A stretch of 47,619 nt of DNA from Myxococcales bacterium (GTDB taxonomy: Bacteria; Myxococcota; Bradymonadia; UBA7976; UBA1532), in the NCBI GenBank assembly GCA_020633515.1, contig JACKDM010000036.1:1-47619 (forward strand), read 5' to 3'. A program made the position numbers and the translations under genes. Of this stretch, positions 42,141 to 47,619 are shown piece after piece; position 1 is the stretch's first letter, and each line of letters opens with the position of its first letter. The notes below the pieces were generated by a model. It ran no database searches, was not told where the DNA came from, and saw nothing but the letters and a program-made list of their open reading frames with translations.

Positions 42141-42926
42141 TCAACCCACCCCTGAGAAGCCACCCAGCGCCGCAAAATCCAGCACCGAATGGCTGATGTG
42201 CCCCCGCATCACACACGCCAGATCGGTGTCCGCCTCCACCTGCGCCTGAATCGAAGCCCGCGGAAACCGGAACCGCCACGCCCGATCCTCCCCCATCACG
42301 AAGCACCCCCCCAACCGGATCGGCGCCAGCCGCGTCCGCTCCATCGGCGTCTCACCCGTCGTCTCCCCCGGAAAGTTCAGGCTATGCACCACCGGCGACC
42401 CCGGCGCCGGCGCCCCGATCAACTGCTCCACGAACGCCCCCGCCCGCGCCGCCGCCGCCCGCACCGACGCCTCCAGCCTCGCGTCGCCCCGCCCCCCCGT
42501 CTTCCACACCGCCTCGAAGTGCTCCGACGCCACCGTATGCGACAGCGCCACCGCATGCAGCCCCGCCAACGCCCCCTCGGTCGCCGCCGCGATCGTGCCC
42601 GAGCTCAGCACCAACGGCAGCGACACGTTGAACCCCAGGTTGATCCCCGACACCACCGCCGCCGGCGGCGCATCGAGCAGCGCCAGCCCGATGTTGACAC
42701 AATCGCTCGGCGTGCCATCCACCCACCACGCCGGGACCCCCAGCGAATCCACCGCCTCCACCGCCACCGCCGCCCGCCGCGTGAACGCCCGCCCCGTCCA
42801 GCTCTGCTCCCGCCGCGGCGCCACGACCCGCACCTCGAACCGCGCCCGCAGCCCCTCGACCAGCAGCGCCAGGAAGAACGAATCGATCCCATCGTCATTG
42901 GTGACCAGCACCACCGGCCGGCTCAT
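42141..42926 (-). CDS. surE: 5'-nucleotidase SurE
   Basis: 261 residues. VLVTNDDGIDSFFLALLVEGL is the SurE signature with metal-binding Asp-Asp; VVAPRREQSWTGRAFT, WWVDGTPSDCVNIGL and VVSGINLGFNVSLPLVLSSGTIAAATEGAL follow in order. It hydrolyses nucleoside monophosphates, and often short polyphosphate. The start ATG 42926 is preceded by GAGGAG. It converges on the histidine kinase gene with a three-base gap and is divergent from the small gene at 43041. Confidence 0.93.
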   Translation of the reverse strand: MSRPVVLVTNDDGIDSFFLALLVEGLRARFEVRVVAPRREQSWTGRAFTRRAAVAVEAVDSLGVPAWWVDGTPSDCVNIGLALLDAPPAAVVSGINLGFNVSLPLVLSSGTIAAATEGALAGLHAVALSHTVASEHFEAVWKTGGRGDARLEASVRAAAARAGAFVEQLIGAPAPGSPVVHSLNFPGETTGETPMERTRLAPIRLGGCFVMGEDRAWRFRFPRASIQAQVEADTDLACVMRGHISHSVLDFAALGGFSGVG

Positions 42927-43040
42927 GATTGCTCCTCGCCTCCTGGGAATGAGAGCAAGCAGACACGCCGGCCCACCTCGCCGTCGCAACCGAAGCGCGC
43001 CGGTGTTAACTTCGCCACAGCCCGCCCACAGGAGGACGAC

Positions 43041-43469
43041 ATGGGGGACGACTCGCTGCTCGACGAGATGCTGCGCGACCACGAGACCCAGCAAGCCGAG
43101 GCCCCGCGCCGCGACAAGGCCATCGGCGCCATGGCCGGCCAGCTCGACGCCACCCGCCGCGCCATGAAGGAGAAGGCGCTCCGCGAAGAGTGGAACGAAG
43201 CCGAGCGCCGCGCCGCCCGCCGCGCCGAATCCCACAACACCGCGCCCGAGCTCGCCGGCTTCCGCCCCGGCAGCCGCTTCGAACTGCGCGGCAACCGCCC
43301 CGAGCTGCAAGGCGTCTGGGTCGTCGAGCGCGTCGACGCCGGCGCCGCCGGCGACGCCAGCCGCCGCCTCTACGCCCGCCGCGAGAAGGGCGGCGAAGGC
43401 TTCCTCCCCCTCACCGAGCGCCAGATCCAGGACCTCGTGCACTTCCGCGTCATCACCCGCCTCGACTGA
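43041..43469 (+). CDS. hypothetical protein with N-terminal coiled region
   Basis: 142 residues, no family recognised. The N-terminal ~65 residues are charged and helical (QLDATRRAMKEKALREEWNEAERRAARRAE). The C-terminal part is strand-rich (SRFELRGNRPELQGVWVVERVD, GGEGFLPLTERQIQDLVHFRVI). No signal or membrane segment. ATG 43041 follows GGAGG by five bases. TTAACT at 43006-43011 might be a -10. It stands alone between divergent surE and convergent trmI. Confidence 0.65.
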   Translation: MGDDSLLDEMLRDHETQQAEAPRRDKAIGAMAGQLDATRRAMKEKALREEWNEAERRAARRAESHNTAPELAGFRPGSRFELRGNRPELQGVWVVERVDAGAAGDASRRLYARREKGGEGFLPLTERQIQDLVHFRVITRLD

Positions 43470-43494
43470 CCCCGCCGCCGCCACGGCGAGCAGC

Positions 43495-43552
43495 GATGGC
43501 ACCGATGCCATCTGTCCCAGTCTCAGACGCCATCGGTGCCATCGGTGCCATC
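43495..43552. terminator. long inverted repeat in the convergent junction, possible bidirectional terminator
   Basis: Left arm GATGGCACCGATG (43495-43507) pairs perfectly with CATCGGTGCCATC, present twice in overlapping copies (43531-43543 and 43540-43552). The 13-bp stem spans the junction of two converging genes and runs into the last codons of trmI. There is no T tract, so factor-independent termination is uncertain. Confidence 0.45.
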
Positions 43553-44383
43553 CATGCCATCCCCCGCGCGCCGCCCCGGCCGCGCCGCCCGCCGGCTGAA
43601 CGCCAGAAACCCCGTGTGCCCCACCATCTGCTGATCGGGCCGCACGCTCTGCGCGGTCACATGCCACCCCCGCAGCATCACCTCCAGACACTCCGTCGTC
43701 ACGAACGCCGGATGCCCCTGCACGGCCACCGCGAACGCCTGCAACTGCACCGTCGTCGGCACGTACGCCGCCAGGATCCCCCCATCCCGCAAGCAGTTCG
43801 CCGCGTGCGGCACCACCCGCCACGGCTCGGGCACGTCGAGCACCACCCGATCGACCCCGACCGCGTCGATGCCCTCGTAGATGTCCCCGATCCGCACCGT
43901 GTGATTCACCGGCTCCCCACCCAGCATCGCCGCGACGTTCTTGCGCGCCGTGTTCACCGCCGTCTCTTGCAGCTCATAGGTGATCAACCGCCCCGCCGGC
44001 CCGATCGCCCGCAGGAGCGCCATCGACAGCGCCCCCGAGCCGAAGCCACCCTCCACCACCACCGCGCCCGGGAAGACATCGGCCCACACCAGCACCGTCC
44101 CCACGTCCTTCGGATAGACGATCGTCGCGTGCCGCGGCATGTAGAGCGCCTGCTGCGCCATCGTCGCCGCGAACACCCGATACACCCGCCCCTTCGCCGT
44201 CTCGTACCGCGCCCCGTCCGCCGCCCCGATCAGCGCCTCATGGGGGATGCGATCACCCCGCACGAGGCTCACCCGCCCCGGCTGCAACACGTCGTAGTGC
44301 TCGCTCCGCCGCCGATCGACGATGATCACCGGCTGCCCCGCCCGCAGCGTGCCCGGGGAGGGGAGTGATGCCCCATCCGTCAT
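43523..44383 (-). CDS. trmI: tRNA (adenine-58-N1)-methyltransferase TrmI
   Basis: 286 residues. SAM-binding Rossmann fold: YPKDVGTVLVWADVFPG, VVEGGFGSGALSMALLRAIGP, LITYELQETAVNTARKNV, VDRVVLDVPEPWRVV and GGILAAYVPTTVQLQ are TrmI hallmarks; the N-terminal RRRSEHYDVLQPG domain is also typical. It makes m1A58 in the T loop of tRNA as a tetramer. The last residues GDGMDGTDGTDGV come from the tandem GGTGCCATC repeats at the gene end and look like recent low-complexity growth. The start ATG 44383 has only a G-rich weak ribosome site. Confidence 0.93.
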   Translation of the reverse strand: MTDGASLPSPGTLRAGQPVIIVDRRRSEHYDVLQPGRVSLVRGDRIPHEALIGAADGARYETAKGRVYRVFAATMAQQALYMPRHATIVYPKDVGTVLVWADVFPGAVVVEGGFGSGALSMALLRAIGPAGRLITYELQETAVNTARKNVAAMLGGEPVNHTVRIGDIYEGIDAVGVDRVVLDVPEPWRVVPHAANCLRDGGILAAYVPTTVQLQAFAVAVQGHPAFVTTECLEVMLRGWHVTAQSVRPDQQMVGHTGFLAFSRRAARPGRRAGDGMDGTDGTDGV

Positions 44384-44410
44384 GCCAGACCCCCCACCGC
44401 GACACCACTC

Positions 44411-44470
44411 ACCACGCCTCCCATCACCACGCCTCCCATCACCACGCCTCCCATCACCACGCCTCCCATC
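44411..44470. repeat. four perfect 15-base tandem repeats upstream of trmI
   Basis: The unit ACCACGCCTCCCATC occurs four times head to tail without a mismatch, followed by a degenerate fifth (ACCCCATCACC). It lies in the 136-base gap between the lipoprotein gene (ends 44520) and trmI (starts 44383), both on the minus strand, so it falls in the trmI leader. Copy number may vary between strains. Confidence 0.9.
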
Positions 44471-44519
44471 ACCCCATCACCCGACATCGCGCCCCCCATC
44501 CTCACGCCTCTCGCCACCA

Positions 44520-45341
44520 TCACAGCTCCACCACCAGCCGCCCGCCCCGCTGCGCGCCGAGGGCGGCCCCGCCGTCGAGGCAGCTCTCGGCGAGCAGCAC
44601 CGGCGTCGCGCACGCGAACACCGCGAACGCCTCCGTCTCCCGCCCCAGCAGCTCGACCACCTCGACCGAACACCCCCGCAGATCGCGCCCGAAGTCGATC
44701 GCCAGCTCGCCCGCGATCCCCAGCGACACATAATCGCTCGGCGACGAACCACCAGCACACACCGCCCCATCATCGAGCGCCGCCGCCGGATCATCCCGCG
44801 CCGTCATGCCACACACCGCGCTCGGCACCCCATCACACACCAGCCCGTCGCCGCCGATCGACTGCGCCGCGACCCCGATGAACTCCGCCCCCTCACAGAA
44901 CGCCACCGCCCCGCAGATATCGGCCCCCGCGGTGCCGGCCCGGTTCTCCTCCTCCGACTCATCGACCACGATCAACCAGCGGATGACCGCCGGCTCGGGC
45001 ATGGCATCCGGCATGGCATCGACCATCGCGTCCGCCATCCCATCCGGCATCGCGTCCGCCATCCCATCCGGCATGGCATCGATCACCGCGTCCCGATCCG
45101 TCATGGCGTCCACCACCGCCCCATCGCCCCCCGCGTCGAACGCCGACCCCAGATCGGCCTCTACCGCCCCATCACCCGCGTCCGCCGCCCCCCGATCCGC
45201 CACCCCTCGGTCGCCCCGCGCCGCCCCATCGAGCGTCGCCCCATCGACCCCCGCCTCACTCTCCGGCCACGGCGTCTGCTCCACCTCGCACCCCGCCACC
45301 AGCGCCAAGCACAGCCCGCCCCACATCAACCGCCCACGCAT
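44520..45341 (-). CDS. Asp/Ala/Met-rich lipoprotein
   Basis: 273 residues. Lipoprotein signal with LALVAGC (Cys18). Residues ~30-115 are an Asp/Gly/Ala/Met linker with MPDGMADA repeats. The C-terminal ~155 residues start VIRWLIVVDESEEENRAGTAGADICGAVAFC and hold paired Cys (VCDGVPSAVCGM, RGCSVEVVELLG), probably a disulfide-stabilised beta-sandwich; no family is certain. ATG 45341 begins four bases after the stop of the gene upstream. Exported to the outer envelope (inference). Confidence 0.75.
   Translation of the reverse strand: MRGRLMWGGLCLALVAGCEVEQTPWPESEAGVDGATLDGAARGDRGVADRGAADAGDGAVEADLGSAFDAGGDGAVVDAMTDRDAVIDAMPDGMADAMPDGMADAMVDAMPDAMPEPAVIRWLIVVDESEEENRAGTAGADICGAVAFCEGAEFIGVAAQSIGGDGLVCDGVPSAVCGMTARDDPAAALDDGAVCAGGSSPSDYVSLGIAGELAIDFGRDLRGCSVEVVELLGRETEAFAVFACATPVLLAESCLDGGAALGAQRGGRLVVEL
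45025..45072 (-). repeat. two perfect 24-base coding repeats in lipoprotein linker
   Basis: ATCGCGTCCGCCATCCCATC plus CGGC on the plus strand occurs twice in tandem, encoding eight residues of the PDGMADAM type per copy. Shorter ATGGCATCCGGC pieces flank it. Confidence 0.85.
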
Positions 45342-45344
45342 CTC

Positions 45345-46640
45345 TCACTCCTCCTCCGGCAGCGGCGCCGGATCCAACGTCAACGGCGCCCCGCTCAACG
45401 CATCCACCGGCACCGCCGGCAGCCACCCCGGCACCAGCGCCTCGATCGAAGACGGCGCCGACCCCTGCTCCGCCGTCCACCCCGCCGTCGCCAGCGCCAC
45501 CTGCACCCGCGCCCGCAGCGCGGCCAGCCGATCGACCCGCCCCGCGAAGCGCGACCAGTCCGCGACGCTGATCGACAGCAGGAGCCGCCCGATCGGGTTG
45601 TCGAGCAGCTCACCCACCCGCCACCACGCCCCGCTGTGCACCTCGGGAAACACCGGCACCACCCGCGTCGACGCCGGCTGCGCCATCGCCGCGACCAGCG
45701 CCGCGCAGTGCTGCCGCCACAGCGCCCGCGTCGCGTCGGCGTCGTACAGCCAGGTCCCACCGGCCTCCACCGACCGCCGCGCCCCCGCGCGCTCCCCGCC
45801 CGCGCCCTCCGCCGGTCCCGCCAGCCCCCCCGCGCGCGCTCGCCCGCCGACCTCCGCCGTCGCCATCAGCTCCTCGAAGGTCTTCGTCCCCAGCTCCGCA
45901 TACACCGCGTCCGCCCCCGCGCACTCACCCGCCGTCGCCCCCACCAACGGCGACGGCCGCCCCGCCGCCGCCGTCAGCTCCGCCAGCAGCGCCCTCGCCG
46001 CCGGATCCCAGCCCCCCGCCGCCAGCAACCGCCCCGCCGTCCGCAGCGCGCCCTCCTCGATCGCCACCCCCACCATCGCCGCCAGCAGGCTCCCGCCCGC
46101 GTGCTGCACGAGCTGCCCCAGCCGCACCGCCGAGGCCACGTCCCCCCACGCCCCCGCCCCGTCCCCCTCGACGAAGCGCCGCAGCGCCCGCACCTGCCGC
46201 AGCTCCCCGAGCCGCATCACCGTCAGGAAATCCGGCGACGGCCCATCCAGCCGCACCGGCGCGATCTGCAACCCCGACAGCGCCACCAGCCCATCGACCG
46301 CCGCCTCCGCCGCCGCCACGTCCTCCGGCCACCCGTCCGCCGGCGCTGCTGGCGCCCCCTCCGCCGCCAGCAAGACCGACCGCGCCTCGACCCCCGCCGC
46401 CAACGCCTCCCGCTGCCCCACCGCCGCCGCGAGCGCCGCCTCACCCTCGGCCGCCGGCGGCATCACCGGCGCCGGCGCCACCAGCTCCGGCATCTCCGCC
46501 GGCCACACGAGGCGCGCCCGATACCAGTCATAGGCCGAATACAGCAGCACCCCCACCACCACCACCGCCGCCCCCACCGCCAGCCGCCGCCCCCACCGCG
46601 GCCGCCCTGCCTGCTCGTCCTGCGTCCCCTCATCGCCCAC
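45345..46640 (-). CDS. hypothetical single-pass membrane protein
   Basis: 431 residues. Residues ~20-40 are a transmembrane helix (LAVGAAVVVVGVLLYSAYDWY), leaving a large Ala-rich helical domain outside (LTVMRLGELRQVRALRRFVEGDGAGAWGDVASAVRLGQLVQHAGG). The C-terminus AGWTAEQGSAPSSIEALVPGWLPAVPVDALSGAPL resembles a tail seen in pseudopilin-like and planctomycete/myxobacterial hypothetical proteins. Start: GTG at 46640, nine bases after GGAGG; it overlaps the upstream gene end by 11 bases. Middle gene of a three-gene minus-strand run. Confidence 0.7.
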   Translation of the reverse strand: MGDEGTQDEQAGRPRWGRRLAVGAAVVVVGVLLYSAYDWYRARLVWPAEMPELVAPAPVMPPAAEGEAALAAAVGQREALAAGVEARSVLLAAEGAPAAPADGWPEDVAAAEAAVDGLVALSGLQIAPVRLDGPSPDFLTVMRLGELRQVRALRRFVEGDGAGAWGDVASAVRLGQLVQHAGGSLLAAMVGVAIEEGALRTAGRLLAAGGWDPAARALLAELTAAAGRPSPLVGATAGECAGADAVYAELGTKTFEELMATAEVGGRARAGGLAGPAEGAGGERAGARRSVEAGGTWLYDADATRALWRQHCAALVAAMAQPASTRVVPVFPEVHSGAWWRVGELLDNPIGRLLLSISVADWSRFAGRVDRLAALRARVQVALATAGWTAEQGSAPSSIEALVPGWLPAVPVDALSGAPLTLDPAPLPEEE

Positions 46641-47619
46641 GGCGCCGCACCTCCACGAACTCCACCGCGTCCACCGCCGCCCCATCCACCCACGGCCGCA
46701 TCGCCGCGTCACCCGCCAGATGCCACCGGAAGAACGCCGTCACCGTCGTCAGCGCGAACCCTTGCACCTGCCCCGCGATGCCACCGTTCGGACACAGCGT
46801 ACACGTCAGATCCTGACTGCCCGCCGCGCACGCATCCACGAAGTTCTGATGCCCCGCCTGCGCGATGTAATACAGCGTCGTCGGCGGCGTCGCCGCCTCG
46901 AAGAACGACTGATAGTTGTCACCCGCCGGCGCACACGGCGCGAACCCCTGCGCCCCGAGCCCCGCGCCGATGTAGGCATTCGGCACCAGCAAGCCATTCA
47001 TCAGCTCCGGCGCCACGCTCGGGAACTGCACCGGATCGGCCGCGAACGGCGGCGCCGAGTCCACCGGATCGAGCCCGAAGACCGCCCCGATCCGCCGATC
47101 GAGGATCGCCGCATGGATCGCGTGCTTGCCCCCCCGCGAGTGCCCCGCCGTCCCGATCGCGTCGCCGTCGACCCGCGCCGCATACGGCCCATCGAGCAGC
47201 CAGTCGATCACCCCGATCGTGTCCTGCGCGAGCCCGAGGTGACTGCGCGCCGCGAACGGGTTGTCATCGTACAGCGGCATCACCGTGATGATGCCATGGC
47301 TCGCGAGCCGCCGCCCGAACGAGGCATAGCCGCTCGGCGGCAACGAGAAGCCATGGTTGAAGACCACCGCCGGGAACACCCCGTCCTGCTGCGGCCGATA
47401 GACCGTCACCGCCACCGACTCCGGCAGCCCGCCCCGCGGCCCGAGCTCGACCTCGTCCTCCTCGACGACCACCGCGAACGGCCCCGCGACCTCCGGCCCC
47501 ATCGGGGCGGGCGCGCCGCCCATGCCCCCCTCGCCGCCGACGCCCCCCACTCCGCCGATGCCACCCTCGCCGCCCTCACCCCCGATGCCACCGATGCCAC
47601 CCTCACCCCCAATGCCACC
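46630..47619 (-). CDS. alpha/beta hydrolase with N-terminal Gly-Gly-X tract, 5' end outside window
   Basis: At least 329 residues; the frame is open to the window edge. The first ~35 visible residues are Gly-Gly-Ile/Glu/Val/Met repeats, a flexible or collagen-like tether, probably after a signal peptide lying outside. The rest is a chlorophyllase/dienelactone-hydrolase-like fold: VFNHGFSLPPSGYASFGRRLASHG, the nucleophile elbow GTAGHSRGGKHAI (Ser), GLDPVDSAPP and a late His in IAQAGHQNFVD. Paired Cys near the end (FVDACAAGSQDLTCTLC) suit an exported enzyme. Substrate unknown. A GTG at 47550 could be used, but the uninterrupted repeat upstream argues against it. Confidence 0.75.
   Translation of the reverse strand, partial: GGIGGEGGIGGIGGEGGEGGIGGVGGVGGEGGMGGAPAPMGPEVAGPFAVVVEEDEVELGPRGGLPESVAVTVYRPQQDGVFPAVVFNHGFSLPPSGYASFGRRLASHGIITVMPLYDDNPFAARSHLGLAQDTIGVIDWLLDGPYAARVDGDAIGTAGHSRGGKHAIHAAILDRRIGAVFGLDPVDSAPPFAADPVQFPSVAPELMNGLLVPNAYIGAGLGAQGFAPCAPAGDNYQSFFEAATPPTTLYYIAQAGHQNFVDACAAGSQDLTCTLCPNGGIAGQVQGFALTTVTAFFRWHLAGDAAMRPWVDGAAVDAVEFVEVRRRGR

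Noticed and set aside
44411..44470. CRISPR-like array
   Set aside because: 15-base units are head to tail with no spacers; it is a minisatellite.
44322..47288. Long plus-strand open frame of nearly 1,000 codons, Arg/Pro/His-rich
   Set aside because: Shadow of trmI, lipoprotein, membrane protein and hydrolase genes on the minus strand.
1..47619. tRNA, rRNA, insertion sequences, integrases or phage genes
   Set aside because: No cloverleaf-type sequence, rRNA segment, transposase motif or terminal inverted repeat pair was recognised on either strand.

Overview
Very GC-rich bacterial DNA with nearly gap-free coding. The gene content points to a Myxococcota (deltaproteobacterial) chromosome: membrane-anchored Ser/Thr kinases, a NIDO plus thrombospondin-type-3-repeat surface protein ending in a MYXO-CTERM-like tail, an FG-GAP propeller lipoprotein, Asp/Ala/Pro-rich lipoprotein linkers, a DUF1501/cytochrome-type operon, a mevalonate-pathway operon and an RsbRST stressosome module. 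This assignment is inference from families; there is no rRNA or tRNA in the window to confirm it.

Layout. 0-2.3 kb (minus): a sigma-54 activator followed by an ECF-sigma-like protein with an N-terminal membrane helix. 2.3-7.2 kb (minus): a translationally coupled exported trio, caspase-like peptidase, FGE/SUMF1-fold lipoprotein and PI-PLC-like lipoprotein. 7.3-10.0 kb (plus): a divergent, also coupled, Ser/Thr kinase and predicted outer-membrane protein. 10.0-16.0 kb (minus): a second Ser/Thr kinase and the large NIDO/TSP3 gene, which is split over several frames. 16.2-20.9 kb (plus): a thiolase-fold gene without catalytic cysteines and with a scrambled 3' end, an unknown partner, a small lipoprotein with its own promoter and terminator, and an RluA-type pseudouridine synthase. 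20.9-24.6 kb (minus): FG-GAP lipoprotein.

24.8-28.6 kb (plus): CxxCH protein, lipoprotein and Tat-exported DUF1501 protein. Then an aromatic-amino-acid-decarboxylase-like enzyme, a response regulator with a degenerate GGDEF domain, a Rid-family protein and a multi-pass membrane protein with one frameshift. 33.1-36.4 kb (plus): fni-mvaA-mvk. 36.5-37.3 kb: ArsR regulator with a palindromic operator, and a Nudix hydrolase. 37.5-42.1 kb (plus): response regulator, RsbR, RsbS, RsbT, an ATPase-phosphatase fusion and a histidine kinase with a pseudo-RsbT N-terminus. 42.1-47.6 kb: surE, a small unknown gene, trmI, and a minus-strand group of lipoprotein, membrane protein and alpha/beta hydrolase, the last cut by the window edge.

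Genes work in tight blocks: ATGA/GTGA/TTGA start-stop overlaps recur within the predicted operons. At large scale the plus strand is G-rich on the left and C-rich on the right, with the change near 24.7 kb and largely independent of gene direction; this could mark a replication terminus. Seven apparent indels in three genes (NIDO/TSP3, thiolase-fold, and the 31.6 kb membrane protein) could be real decay or assembly error. The best candidates for a little-described system are the exported caspase/FGE-fold/PI-PLC operon facing a kinase/outer-membrane pair, and the stressosome with three consecutive RsbT-like ATPase domains.
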